A DNA stretch of 64,000 bases, from positions 15,928,059 through 15,992,058 of the forward strand of contig CM075760.1 in NCBI GenBank assembly GCA_037974335.1, in the 5' to 3' direction. The stretch comes from Prionace glauca (taxonomy: Eukaryota; Chordata; Chondrichthyes; Carcharhiniformes; Carcharhinidae). Shown here piece after piece: positions 1 to 10,567 of the stretch. The position numbers and the translations under genes are program-made. The notes below the pieces were generated by a model. That model ran no database searches. It saw only the letters and a list, made by a program, of their open reading frames with translations, and was not told where the DNA came from. Numbering within the stretch: position 1 is the first letter of the stretch; the number at the start of each line of letters is the position of its first letter.

Positions 1-483
1 GAGTTAAAATATAATGCAGATTTTCAACCACTCCCCATGCTGCAGAATAGTGGGCATCATTGTCAACATAACAAAAATGGGGAATATTCTGAAACGCATA
101 TCTATCACCATACATGAAATACCAGAAAATGTTCTTTACACTGAATAGCACACTCACAGTTCCGAGAACCACTGTTGCAGTTTTCTCATTGCAGTATTTT
201 ATTTTCAGCTTCTGACAAGTAATAGCCACAAATCGATCAAAGGTGAAAGAGACAGTGAACCAGACAGAGCAATCAGTGACTGCATAAAGAAAGACAGCAT
301 GGATATTACATATTTTAATATGGTAAATGATTAAAAATTCAAACTTCATGGGAATTTGCCTCAAAATGAGATCGATGATAATGACCAGTAAATCCGCCGC
401 TGACATGGAAATGAGGTAACGTATCACACTTTTGGAAAGACCACACTTCCCTCGCGACAGGATAAGAATCGCCAATACATTCA
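1..483 (-). CDS. GPR139-like: GPR139-like receptor A, exon 2 (cut by window edge)
   Basis: Second exon of receptor A, entered through a CTTACAG acceptor after a 568-bp intron and open to the window edge. It encodes helix 1 onward. Visible are ILSRGKCGLSK (intracellular loop 1), MSAADLLVIIIDLIL (helix 2), the helix-3 segment VCNIH-like to DCSVWFTVSFTFDRF with DRF in place of DRY, and helix 4 near NIFWYFMY. No stop or frameshift was found in the visible part, but helices 5-7 are outside the window. It is very similar to gene B at 7.5-8.4 kb. The duplicated block also covers the intron and ends inside the A intron near 987. Integrity of the gene as a whole cannot be judged here. Confidence 0.85.
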
Positions 484-987
484 CTGTAAGGAAGAGAAAC
501 ACAATTTACTCGTATTTTAGACTGAGCACAAGAGAAACAATCTCTCAGGATCCTTGGTAACAGCTGAAACATTTTTATTAAATCCACCTCAGAATAGACT
601 AAGTTCACCTATTCTGCTCGAGACAAAGTTCACAGCAGAAAAGCCCCGCTATGATGTAGCAAGAAACCAAATTCACCAGTTAATAAAGTCTCCAATTTGC
701 TGCCTTCTTCAGGTTTGTATGTGGGGGACACAATGGTGCCAGTAGGTTTGGAGCAAATGTTTCTGGTCTGGATGACTCTGCTTTGATTGTGCTGAAGGCT
801 GTGCAGTTGAAGATGTTAAATCAACTGATTTGGAATTGGCTGTGAATCATAACACTGGAAATCATGTTACATAACGACAACCGTAAAGTAGAAAGATTTA
901 AAATGAATGTCAGGTAGTGTGAGGATAGCTGTGTGGCAAGGAGAAATGTTTCCAGTGCATTCACAGCAACAAACCATGAAAGTTACA
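484..987. repeat. Tandem-duplicated GPCR block, copy 1
   Basis: Positions 1 to about 987 match about 7,890 to 8,868 at very high identity across exon 2 and most of the intron of receptors A and B. The similarity ends abruptly after AAACCATGAA in both copies, before exon 1 of gene A. This marks one edge of the duplication, or a deletion in copy B. Confidence 0.8.
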
Positions 988-1051
988 CAGAATAATATCA
1001 ATAACTGGGTAACATAGACAAGGACAATGAACATAGAGAATTATGACTTAC

Positions 1052-1148
1052 CAGTGACACCAACTACAGCAAGGAACGGGTAGTAAATCCTTTGGATGTC
1101 GTAAAATACCCAAAGAATACGAAGCTCAGGTGGTATAATCCAGAACAT
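1052..1148 (-). CDS. GPR139-like: GPR139-like receptor A, exon 1
   Basis: First coding exon of a class A G-protein coupled receptor, read on the minus strand. It opens with ATG at 1148 and encodes 32 residues beginning MFWIIPPELR and ending IYYPFLAVVGVT. The end is the short extracellular N-terminus and start of helix 1 seen in the shark GPR139-like family. A consensus donor (G, then GTAAGT) follows at 1051, and the exon is 97 nt, leaving phase 1. Exon 2 (483 down to 1) begins with the matching phase, so the join reads GVT-V-NVLAIL. A TATA-like box lies about 85 bp upstream. The family is a plasma-membrane receptor; its ligand cannot be told from sequence. Confidence 0.85.
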
Positions 1149-1227
1149 GGCTCTGAAATTCAATGATCGCTGGCTGTACAAGAGACCATTCCCAGTTAAA
1201 CAATATTGCACACACAGTGAAAATTCC

Positions 1228-1235
1228 TATTTATA
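1228..1235 (-). promoter_or_regulatory. TATA-like box upstream of GPR139-like A
   Basis: The minus strand reads TATAAATA here, about 80-85 bp before the exon 1 ATG. Genes C and D have TATA-like boxes at similar distances from their first ATG, which supports the call. No initiator or transcript data are available. Confidence 0.4.
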
Positions 1236-2048
1236 AATCTTCTAATGTCCCCATAGGAACAATTAAACCGTGTGCTGAGGGACATGAATCACACTCTCTG
1301 AACAAACAAGATGACTTCATCTTTTCTTGCAAATTATATGGTTATTGTCCTTTTTATGCATGTTAAAAAATCCGAATGAAGGCAAACATTTTGGTTCATG
1401 CACCTTGGCAAAAAAAAGAACATTGATTAACAATGTGTTGCTGAACTGAAGAGAGTTGAAACCGTTGTGAATATTGCTGTCACACATTGTCAGCCTATCC
1501 GTTTTCCAACAGATCTCTAAAGACAGATAAGTCAACACCGGGAACAAAATAGTGAGGCTGAAATCATTTTGTTTGCAACCACACACAACAGAATGGTTGT
1601 CTGCATCCCACCGAGGTCCTCCCCTCTGCCCTATCCCCATTAGCCCCACACATTTACCATGGCTAATCCACATACTCAAAGGGAAAATAACGGGCAATTT
1701 TTGCATGGTGAATCCAACTAATATGATCTGTTGTAATATAAATGAGGGACGGGTTTTGTGCAGTAATACAGAGACAGAGCCGAATGCACTAGATATCGAT
1801 ACAGCACCTGTACTAATATGAATGCAGACTGGGCCCAGTTCAGTCATTACTGAGAGAGTCTATACAGTATATTACTAACCAGCGTGGTGTTTTCTCATCT
1901 AAATAGAGACATGACATACTCAGTTTTGACAAAGACAAGGTCTTTGTGAAGGATAAAATGTGAAGGATAAATTTGCATTTGGTGAATAAAAAGTCCGAAA
2001 TATAATAAAAATTCATGGATAAATCAACATTTTAAAGAAATTGCATCA

Positions 2049-2121
2049 GCTTCCCTGGTGGCCTAGTGGTTAAGATTCGGCGCTCTCAGTACTACAACCT
2101 GGGTTCGGCTCCCGCTCAGGG
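2049..2121 (+). pseudogene. tRNA-Glu pseudogene
   Basis: The 5' half (TCCCTGGTGGCCTAGTGGTT, then GATTCGGCGCTCTC) is a tRNA-Glu with a CTC-type anticodon region. The 3' half of the anticodon stem is lost (AGTACTACAA), and the T arm is altered before CTCAGGGAA. Flanks match those of the better preserved tRNA-Glu at 21,647, so this is a decayed copy of a duplicated tRNA-containing block. Confidence 0.6.
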
Positions 2122-2625
2122 AATGTCGATTTGTTGCTGTACAACAATCCTGCGTTACTTCTCAGTCTGCAACTGTCAGAATCAATATTAGGGAGATTTC
2201 TTTGTTTGTGTCTGAATTGGAAAAGTCACATGTGAAGAATCAAAAAAAAATTAAGAGAGCGATAGGCGAGAAAGGGCTGATGGTACGAAATGCTGATACG
2301 GTTAAAATCTAGCTGTTAATGGGGGAAAATTTATTGTTTCTACTGACACAAATATCTGCAGATCTCGGTCCAAATCTCTGCTTCCATGGCAAGAAAACTT
2401 TTAATTGAATGAAATAGTAAACTCTCCCACCCCCTGTGAAATGGAGGCAGTTTTCATTCAGAAACCAATAACTGAGTTTAACAATGTGGGAAGGAGAAAG
2501 ACTCAGTTTGAGCGGTGACATTGCGGGAGGAATGGAGAGCTGGAGTTCACCCAGAAAAGCAGCAAAGTTTCAAATCAATGGCGTCCAACATTGGATGGTC
2601 CATTAACGCTGATAATTTAATAAGA

Positions 2626-3127
2626 GAACATAATAAGAACATAAGAAATAGGAGCAGGAGTAGGCCATCTAGCCCTTCGAGCCTGCCCCGCCATTCAATA
2701 AGATCATGGCTGATCTGTCGTGACTCAGCTCCACCTTCCCGCCCTCTCCCCATAACCCTTAATCCCCTCTCTTATCAAAAACCCATCAACCCGCTTTCTT
2801 AAAAATATTTAGCGAGGTAGCCTCCACCACTTCAACGGGCAGAGAATTCCAGAGATTCACCACCCTTTGAGTGAAGAAGTTCCTCCTCAACTCCGTTCTA
2901 AACCGCCTCCCCTTTATCTTGAGGCTGTGCCCCCTAGTCCTACTGTCTTTTTTGAGCGGGAAGAGTCTCTCCACCTCTAACCTATCCATCCCATTCATCA
3001 TCTTATACGTCTCAATGAGATCTCCCCTCATTCTTCTAAACTCTAACGAGTACAAGCCTAGTTTATTCAGCCTCTCCTCATAGCTCAATCCCCTCAACTC
3101 CGGTATCAGCCTACTAAACCTACTCTG
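2626..3127 (-). mobile_element. CR1-like LINE, 3' fragment
   Basis: On the minus strand this encodes the C-terminal end of a CR1-type ORF2 (LIPELRGLSYEERLNKLGLY, then RMRGDLIETYKMMNGMDR and RNFFTQRVVNLWNSLPVEVV). It ends in the short TTATGTTCTTATG-type tail typical of CR1 3' ends. It interrupts a block that is continuous at 21.5-22.7 kb, so the insertion is later than that duplication. Confidence 0.8.
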
Positions 3128-3223
3128 CAATCCAGCAGAAATACCACAGGATGGTTTATCACAGATTGATGCTAATACTTTGAATGGAGTGAACTGCAGT
3201 AACATTGAATGCAGTAGAAAGGA

Positions 3224-3515
3224 CAGCGCGGTAGCACAGTGATTAGCACTGATGTCTCACAGCGCCAGGGACTCAGGTCCTCGGGTCACCGCCTGTGCAG
3301 AGTTTGCACGTTCTCCCCGTGCCTCCGTGGGTTTCCTCCGGGTGTTCCGGTGTCTGATTCAAAGAAGTGTGTTTTAGTTTGATTGGCCATGCTAAATTGA
3401 TCCTAGTGTCACAGGGATTAGGAGGGTAAATATGTGGGTTTACGGGGAATAGGGCGTGGGTGGGATTGTTGTGGGTGCGGACTCGATGGGCCGAATGGCC
3501 TCCTTCTGGGGGAAT
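3224..3515 (+). mobile_element. tRNA-derived SINE
   Basis: Starts with a polymerase III head (GCGGTAGCACAGTGATTAGC) and a B-box-like GGACTCAGGTCCTCGGGTC region. It continues with the shared body (GTGGGTTTCCTCCGGGTG) and ends in the GGGCCGAATGGCCTCC segment. The same element recurs at least nine times in the window in both orientations. It resembles the HE1-type SINEs of elasmobranchs, but the family name is an inference. Confidence 0.75.
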
Positions 3516-3906
3516 CGAAAGAGGTAATGCAAATATACATTGTTTTGGATGAAACAGCAGGTCAACTAAATGTATTTTCACTGCCATGTAAAAGCGGACC
3601 TGACATCTGCATTGAAATGTGATGAGGTTGGAAAAACTCAGGACGTTACATGGCATGTGTGCATCAGGAAACAAAGATAAACCTTCACCTCCATCACCTT
3701 TCATTAACATCGGGAATGTTTAGAAATAGAGGAAGTTTTTTAAAAAGCGAAATCCAACAAGGAGGAAATAGAACAACACCTGGCAGGGTGGAAATTGCGG
3801 TGGGTATTAAGTCTGTTGCAGTTTGTGTCAATTGATGTTTGAAAACAGTGCGAGACAAAATGCAGGACTGTTTAGCAGAGAGCACAGAAAACCAGCAACG
3901 GAATCC
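3516..3906. other. Non-coding stretch, nothing recognised
   Basis: No gene, RNA or known repeat was recognised between the SINE and tRNA-Phe. Part of it is weakly similar to sequence after the SINE at 22.3-22.7 kb. Confidence 0.5.
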
Positions 3907-3979
3907 TGCCGAAACCCGGGATCGAACCAGGGACCTTTAGATCTTCAGTCTAACGCTCTCCCAACTGAGCTATTTCGGC
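3907..3979 (-). tRNA. tRNA-Phe (GAA)
   Basis: A complete 73-nt cloverleaf on the minus strand. The acceptor pair GCCGAAA/TTTCGGC has discriminator A, and the D arm is GCTC/GAGC. The anticodon loop is CTGAAGA, giving GAA, within a perfect TTAGA/TCTAA stem. The T arm contains TTCGATC. Internal A and B boxes are intact. All stems pair, so it looks functional. It lies inside copy 1 of a duplicated block, and the second copy near 22.6 kb lacks it. Confidence 0.93.
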
Positions 3980-4444
3980 CGGCTGGCTGACAAACTGGAA
4001 GCTTCCGTCTCCCAAATATCTAAGAGAAAAATGATTTCTGCTTATTCGTTAATGCATCATTTTCAGGTGTTCATTTGATTTGCTTTAAACGTCATGAATA
4101 CTTTTTTTTTTCAAAACTTTAATGCAGTGGGAAACATCATTATTCATTTTGACAGGAGGAAACAGCAGAGACAATGTAATATCAATTACTGTGGGAAAAA
4201 GATGGGCTTCTGGAGCCAGTCTAGTTGTTTCTCCAGATCTACTTGCCCTGAGGTCATCACCCTGTTTCTGTAGTACCGTGGTTATCACAAGACCCAGATT
4301 AATTCTGTAAGTATCTGGGTAGAAATGGGAAGGATGGGATGTGTACACGATCCGATTTCAGTTTCAGTTAGAAAAATCAAGCCCATCACCTTAATTCTTG
4401 GGCAGGCAATACAGCCTCACTGTTTGTAATCCTGTTATTTATAT

Positions 4445-4570
4445 CATGATGTGGAGACGCCAGTGTTGGATTGAAGTGGGTACAGAACGCATTCTCACAA
4501 CACCACGTTAAAGTAAAACAGAATTATTTTGAATTACGAGCTTTTGGAGCGCTGCTCCTTCATCAGTTTA
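4445..4570 (-). mobile_element. Penelope-like 3' tail fragment
   Basis: Begins GATGTGGAGACGCCAGTGTT and continues through ACAACACCACGTTAAAGT to GCTCCTTCATCAG. This is the reverse complement of the terminal segment of the Penelope-like copies at 5.8-6.4 kb and 37.9-38.4 kb. It could equally be an independent SINE that shares that tail. Confidence 0.5.
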
Positions 4571-4750
4571 ATTCGGCAGTCAGAAATTCACTGTGTGTGA
4601 GTGCTCTCGAAAGGGGCCACTTGCACACGCTGCTTTACTCCAGCAAATTGTTCAGTTGGCAATGTTTGTGTTCTTTGTTCTTGACGAAAACGACACAGGA
4701 CACATTCCTGCATTCAATCTGAGCTGTGAGACCAAAACTCAAATCCATTT

Positions 4751-4832
4751 TGGCAGCGGTGGGATTCGAACCCACGCCTCCGAAGAGACTGGAGCCTTAA
4801 TCCAGCGCCTTAGACCGCTCGGCCACGCTACC
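4751..4832 (-). tRNA. tRNA-Leu (AAG)
   Basis: An 82-nt type II tRNA on the minus strand starting GGTAGCGTGGCCGAGCGGTC. It has a long variable arm (TCTCTTCGGAGG region) and ends CCACCGCTGCCA-like with discriminator A. The anticodon loop TTAAGGC within a CTGGA/TCCAG stem gives AAG (Leu, CUU). It is nearly identical to vertebrate tRNA-Leu-AAG as remembered, and all arms pair. Confidence 0.93.
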
Positions 4833-4839
4833 ACGTGAA

Positions 4840-5815
4840 ACGCTGTCACAAAAATGTTATTTGATGATAATGTTACTGAAATTCATTAAAAGCAATGGAA
4901 CTTGGAACGGCCATCAGGAGGATTGAGCCTGCTCCTTCACTGATTCAGGTAAGTCTGAACTGAGGAACAAACAGAAATCATCTAACCTCAGAAACACAAT
5001 GAGCTGCACACAGTAACATGCAGTGAAGGGCCGACGTCATTTAAACTGTCCTTCAGCTCGTCTCTTCCCAATTTCTGCAGAAATGACAAGAGAACCTCCT
5101 GTTGGATTTGCTCAGAGTCTGCACTTCAGGACACGAGGCGCGATTATATTTTATATGTTCATCCAGGTAACAACCCACATGTGTTTTCAGGGCTTCGATG
5201 GGAGCAATAAATTTTCAATTTCAGATCAGTAATCCGAACAGCAGGGAAAGAGTCAAACTCTAACCACCAGGCCAGCAGCTTACAGCGTGTTTTAGAATTT
5301 ACTTTATCCACGCTGCTTTTGTTACTTTAATTTTCACACCAGACCACTTTCATCACAAACAGATTTCTCCCGCAAAATGGCAGTTTCTGATTCAACCATG
5401 ATGTGTTCAGTCAATGAAAACATTCCCTGAACACTCCGACAGTTCGAAACTGAACAGAAGTATTTCTAAATGTTTTTCAATGCAGATGAGGGAACAGTTT
5501 CATTATTCAGTGTCAATATACAGGGTGAAATCTGACTCATTAGCACACAGATTTTCCATTGCAACATCTCAATCGTTAAGGACATCTCAACTGTCCTTCT
5601 CTTTCTGTGTTTGTTCTTGAACTGTTCCACATGTGAAATTTTCAGCTCTGATGGAATCTTGCAAATCTCACTCGGCTGATTCTAATAGATCTGCTTTCGA
5701 TCGGAGAGTAAATCAGATCATTATTCATGGTTTGCTGAGATCAAATAATCTTATTTTCCTCGGCGGGAATTATAACTACGTATCACTGGGGAAGTGCTGA
5801 ACACAAACCACTGGA
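4840..5815. other. Intergenic, nothing recognised
   Basis: AT-rich sequence with short chance ORFs only. No motif, RNA fold or repeat family was recognised. Confidence 0.5.
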
Positions 5816-5819
5816 CGAC

Positions 5820-6400
5820 CAGTGAACATCGCTCGACAATCACCAGGCAAGACTGTTCCCTTCCTGTTGGCGAACGCTTCAGTGGTCACGGGCATTCAGC
5901 CCTCTGACCTTCGGGTAAGCATTCTCCAAGGCGGCCTTCACGACGCACGACAGCGCAGAGTCGCTGAGCAGAGACTGATAGCCAAGTTCGGCACACATGA
6001 GGACGGTCTCAACAGGGATCTTGGGTTCATGTCGCACTATCTGTAACCCCCGTGACTTGCTTGGGTTTGCAAAACCTCACTCACTGTGCTGTCTGGAGAC
6101 AATACACATCTCTTTAACCTGTGATCAGTGCTCCTTCCACACACATTGTCGGCCACTTTAGGACTTGAACAGCAGGTTAGGTGTAAAGATTCGCATTCTA
6201 ATCAGTAATCTCTAAACTGTCTGTGCTTTATATGCTCTGTCCGAAGCCAGAACTCTCCATTCACCTGACGAAGAGGCAGTCCCCTCGAAAGCTTGTGAGT
6301 ATATTATCAAATAAATCGGTTGGACTAAAACCTGGTGTTGTCAGACTTTTTACTGTGTTTACGCCAGTCCAACGCCGGCATACCCACATCATGACAATTA
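5820..6400 (+). mobile_element. Penelope-like element, 3' fragment with GIY-YIG remnant
   Basis: The 5' part encodes the C-terminal part of a GIY-YIG-type endonuclease domain (SDLRVSILQGGLHDARQRRV, then AEQRLIAKFGTHEDGLNRDL and GFMSHYL, stop near 6,046). It is followed by a conserved non-coding tail ending CGCCAGTCCAACGCCGGCAT. The same arrangement recurs at 37.9-38.4 kb and, inverted and longer, at 35.2-36.1 kb. That longer copy shows the linker and CRKGC-WYI motif that justify the Penelope assignment. This copy is 5'-truncated and cannot be active. Confidence 0.65.
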
Positions 6401-6414
6401 ACCGAAAAAGGCAG

Positions 6415-7115
6415 GGATGAAGGTGTCTTTACATAGATTGGTCACTGGGTGGCGCAGTGGCTCTTTCACTGAACAGCCTTTCGTTCAACCACATTCCACA
6501 CATGACAGCGGGAACATGCCTGTCTGGGAAAGGGGGCAGCCCTATAATAGGGAAAATGGAGCACAGTGGATGGGTTTTTGAGAGCGGAATTAAGCCAAGG
6601 CAGAGGCAGTTATTTTTTTAATTAAAATTTATTTAAAAATTCAGACAATTTTTTTTAAGTTAGAAAAGTGAACATAACGATCGAGCTTCACATTGAGAAC
6701 AGAACAAATGCACAGGGAATACGTCAATATTTGTACATCTGTTACATACACCACAAAGAGAATACAGACCTTAATAGAAAGATGAATTAACAGATCTGAA
6801 TAAGGAATGAGAAAAGTTTCTTATGTATACATGAAATTTAAACTACAGGAAAACTATTAACGACAGTTGCATTGTAACAAAAAAAAGTCTCGTATTTTTC
6901 ACACTGGAAACTGATATAACGTCTACGATTGTCTCAGTTACAGATTCAGAATGATAAAATGAGAGAATAGAATAACCGAGAGCAGATATTGCATTTGAGT
7001 CACAGAGAGATCTTGATAATCAGCCCAGAGTCAAAAAAATTAACCCATCACTTGATCTGTAAAATAAAGACACAACAATGAAGCAGATGCTCCTGATGTT
7101 GGGGCATTAATATTG
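6415..7115 (-). pseudogene. Duplicated IgM membrane-exon 3' flank, exon lost
   Basis: This stretch matches 49,060-49,800, the sequence just downstream of the IgM membrane exon, over about 700 bp in the same orientation. Shared landmarks are GGTGTCTTTACA, GGCGCAGTGGCTCTTTCAC, GCTTCACATTGAGAACAGAA and CTTGATAAT. The match stops near 7,115, just before the membrane exon would begin, and no such exon was found further on. It is read as the 3'UTR/flank remnant of a second IgM copy whose coding part is gone. Confidence 0.6.
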
Positions 7116-7476
7116 GAGCTGGAGTGCCTGGAATTCTTTCTGAAGTTCGTGGTGTGCTGGGAATTGATTTTTTTTCTTGCAATGGTTGGGGTTTTTTGGC
7201 TTGTAGATGATTGAAGCATTCCCATGGGAGGGTATATCCCAAACAGAATTGATAGGAAACAGGCCCTGATAGGAACGTCCCTCACAACCACGCGGATCCA
7301 TTGCCATGATTCTTTACTAATAACCTATCAACTGCCTTTAAGTGCCCCTCCCGGTTGATGGGAATGGCACTGGGTGTCAACTTCCACCCTTGGAAGATCA
7401 GACTTAACTTTGGGCAAAGTGATCTTCCCATGAGAAATTCTGCTTGGGGGCTTCCTGTTGTTGAAGAAGAAATCTG
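7116..7476. other. 3' flank of GPR139-like B, nothing recognised
   Basis: No coding or repeat signal was recognised between the IgM-flank relic and the stop codon of receptor B. Confidence 0.45.
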
Positions 7477-8372
7477 TTATTCAGTAAGTAATTTCACAAT
7501 TGCATTAAATGGAAATCTGATCACATTCTTTAGATCCTCTCTGAATTGTGTTTGGGTCACTGCATAAATGTATGTATTGGTGCAGCAACTCAGGAGTTGG
7601 AGCATAAATCCCAATTCCCGCACAAATGCAGGAATATAAAAATGAATTAAGTTTAAATTATATAATCGTTCACAAAAGGAGTGGATAAGTAAGACTGACC
7701 ATAGCAGGATAAAATTTCCTGATAGAGCAAACAGTAAGATAATGGATTTTCTTCTCTTCACTGTCTCTGGGTCCTTTGAACTATCCATACGCTTGTGGCT
7801 CTGAAGTCTCCTGCGGAATTTGGTCGACCCTAGAATGTGTTTAATGGTGAAAACATTCAGCAACAGAATCAACAAAAAAGGAATGAACGGTGTTAAAATA
7901 TAATGCAGATTTTCAACCACTCCCCATGTTGCAGAATAGAGGACATCAATGTTTACATAACAAAAATGGGGAATATTCTGAATCGCATATCTATCACCAT
8001 ACATGAAATACCAGAAAATATTCTTTACACTGAATAGCACACTCACAGTTCCGAGAACCGCTGTTGCAGTTTTCTCAGTGCAGTATTTTATTTTCAGCTT
8101 CTGACAAGTAATAGCCACAAATCGATCAAAGGTGAAAGAGACAGTGAACCAGACAGAGCAATCAGTGACTGCATAAAGCAGCACAGCATGGATATTACAT
8201 ATTTTAAATTGGTAAATGATTAAAAATTCAAACTTCATGGGAATTTGCCTCAAAATGAGATCGATGATAATGACCAGTAGATCCGCTGCTGACATGGAAA
8301 TGAGGTAATGTATCACACTTCTGGAAAGACCACACTTCCCTCGCGACAGGATAAGAATCGTCAATACATTCA
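7477..8372 (-). CDS. GPR139-like: GPR139-like receptor B, exon 2
   Basis: Second exon of a seven-helix receptor, nearly identical to gene A. It is entered by a TTCCTTACAG acceptor in phase 1 and open to its stop. With a 97-nt exon 1 it would make 330 residues, the family length. Visible are helix 2 (SAADLLVIIIDLIL), helix 3 from CNIHAVLLYA to TFDRFVAITC with DRF for DRY, helix 4 (KNIFWYFMY), helix 5 (ILTPFIPFLLILLLNVF), the basic loop FRRRLQSHKR before helix 6 (IILLFALSGNFILLWS), and helix 7 with NTYIYAVTQ in place of NPxxY. The tail FREDLKNVI forms helix 8. No exon 1 like that of A, C or D was found upstream, because the duplicated block ends at 8,868. B may therefore use another first exon or be a non-expressed copy. 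Confidence 0.85.
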
Positions 8373-8868
8373 CTGTAAGGAAGATAAATACAATTCACTC
8401 GTATTTTAGACTGAGCACAAGAGAAGCAATCTCTCAGGATCCTTGGTAACAGCTGAAACATTTTTATTAAATCCACCTCAGAATAGACTAAGTTCACCTA
8501 TTCTGCTCGAGACAAAGTTCACAGCAGAAAAGCCCCGCAATGATGTAGCAAGAAACCAAATTCACCAGTTAATAAAGTCTCCAATTTGCTGCCTTCTTCA
8601 GGTTTGTATGTGGGGGACACAATGGTGCCAGTAGGTTTGGAGCAAATGTTTCTGGTCTGGATGACTCTGCTTTTATTGTGCTGAAGGCTGTGCAGTTGAA
8701 GATGTTAAATCAGCTGATTTGGAATTGGCTGTGAATCATAATACTGGAAATCATGTTACATAACGACAACCGTAAAGTGGAAAGATTGAAAGTGAATGTC
8801 AGGTAGTGTGAGGATAGCTGTGTGGTAAGGAGAAATGTTTCCAGTGCATTCACAGCAACAAACCATGA
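7890..8868. repeat. Tandem-duplicated GPCR block, copy 2
   Basis: Near-identical to 1-987. Immediately after the shared AAACCATGAA this copy continues GCTCAGAATATCG, whereas copy 1 goes on to exon 1. The sequence GAAGCTCAG occurs inside exon 1 of gene A (about 1,111-1,119), so a deletion joining these points may have removed exon 1 here. Confidence 0.75.
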
Positions 8869-8869
8869 A

Positions 8870-10180
8870 GCTCAGAATATCGAACAAGATAAGGCTGAGA
8901 CCATTGGCTGAAGCTGGTCTGATGTCACTTCCTACAGGACGTTTGGTAGGAAGAGCTGAAATCACTGGATCTGATTGGCCTGACGTCATTGACTTCAACA
9001 CAATTGTTGATTCAAGAGAACTGAGACATTGGCCAGACACTCTGCTGTTCAGAGCGAGGCGAGTAAACACAGCTAGGTTGATCCTAATTGAGCTAAGAGA
9101 CATTTTTACCTTCAATTGACCTGGAAGAAATCGCTTTGAAGAAGGAAATGCAAGTGTTGAATGTGGATGAAGATGTTCCGAGTATTTCAGTCACTGTCAT
9201 TAATCAGACTGAATTTGAGACGGGGGTCAATTGGGAAGATGATCTAAGATTTTTCCTGTGATAGCGGCAGATCAAACAGAGCGGGGAAATACTGCGACAG
9301 TGATAGGTGAAACTTCCAAATTTAGTGTATGTCAAAAAAGGTTGGTTTATTAAATACACGTTAAAGGGTTGCATCCAATCGCTCAGTTGAAGTGAGCCTC
9401 ACATCTAACTCCTCTGTACGGAGTGATGGGATCTATCTTGTGGATACATTCTCCAGACTCTCTCCTTATCTGAGGGCTGAAAAATGTCTCCAAACGTACA
9501 AGACAAGATCTCTGCTGATTTTCACAAAAGGTACAAAACGGTCCCTTGAAATATCACGGAGATGTTTTCTCTGATACGGCATTTCTGAGCTACACAGCCA
9601 GCAGAGAAGTAACAGATTCAGGACGAAAATCCCACACTGGAAGTTCCAAACAGCGCTCGCATTGCTAAACAAAATCAAAAGTTCCGCCTCGTAAATGTGA
9701 GTCACCAGCAGCCTCAAAACTAAAACAACGTCAAGAACATTTGCGGAATGGTATTAATTAACTCCAGAGTACAGTTTTATGAGAGCAACTTTCATAAATC
9801 TACTTCATTACTTCATTGTACTTTTTTCCTTTCAATGTGTTTACCGTGACTCTAACATTAAACAACCCTCTCTCCATATCCCCTCCCAGTTTTCTGGAGC
9901 CTTTGACCGCGGCCTGCTCACACAGTTTAATTAAACAAAATGTGTTGCCGAATCAGAGAACATTTATACACATTGAAAAGATTTCGCAAAGTGGTGACTG
10001 TGATCTTTAAACCAACCCCAAGTAGATTTTGTGCCCACTGAGCTTCAGAACGTTTCCAAAAGGTTGACGCGGCTCCTGTCAGAAATAACAATTTTTCTTA
10101 TTGTAATCTGCAGACCAGGATTATATTCCCCGACCACCTCTTCCTCCTCCCCCAGCCTCTAAAAGTGTCGCCATACCCCT
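8870..10180. other. Intergenic, nothing recognised
   Basis: No exon with GPCR or V-segment features and no familiar repeat was found on either strand. Confidence 0.45.
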
Positions 10181-10528
10181 GTGAAGACACTGACTGTAGC
10201 GGGGCTCAGACCCTTTTCTTCCGAGTCAGCCCGAGATTACCCCCTACTGGTCATAAAGAACCAGAGACACAGACGGAAGTGGGGCGAAAACATCCTGAGG
10301 GCAGAGAACAGATTACTAAAGGCAGGGATTAGAACGGGTATCTTCAAATATGACTCTGAGCTGATCTGTTTGTCGGATTGAAATTGGCAGTTTGTTTGTG
10401 TAGCTGCTCCTGGGAACAGTTTCATTGGAAGTTGGTTTGGTTTCCTTTCTCTGAGCATTGTGGCTACACCGACCGCGATTCTACACAAGCGACAACAGAT
10501 AGCAGCTGCATTCTGCAGTAAAAAGAAC

Positions 10529-10567
10529 AGTTTTTGTACAGGGCTGAGCTTGTTTTCTGTCACTGTG
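10529..10567 (-). promoter_or_regulatory. 23-RSS of V1
   Basis: On the minus strand the heptamer CACAGTG (10,567-10,561) is followed by a 23-nt spacer and the nonamer ACAAAAACT (10,537-10,529). The heptamer is perfect and the nonamer differs from consensus only at the last base. This is the RAG recognition site on the 3' side of the V exon. Confidence 0.9.

Larger units (their letters stand above)
1961..4340 (+). repeat. Duplicated tRNA-Glu/tRNA-Lys block, copy 1
   Basis: Non-coding sequence here matches about 21,541-22,700 over long stretches in the same order: the AT-rich lead, tRNA-Glu, the CTGTACAACAATCCTGCG tract, the GGAGAATGGAGAG-like tract, a tRNA-Lys relic, a SINE, then GACAGGAGGA-type sequence. 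Copy 1 is longer because a CR1 fragment (about 2,626-3,127) sits inside it and tRNA-Phe lies within its distal part. A related inverted stretch flanks the tRNA-Lys at 37.4 kb. Confidence 0.6.

Noticed and set aside
339-608. 89-residue minus-strand ORF over GPR139-like A (and its twin at 8,228-8,497)
   Set aside because: Wrong frame across the real exon 2 and intron; appears in both copies only because they are duplicates.
1740-1775. Minus-strand LYYC-like codons suggesting a V end
   Set aside because: No Ig-fold sequence upstream in any frame and no RSS; chance match.
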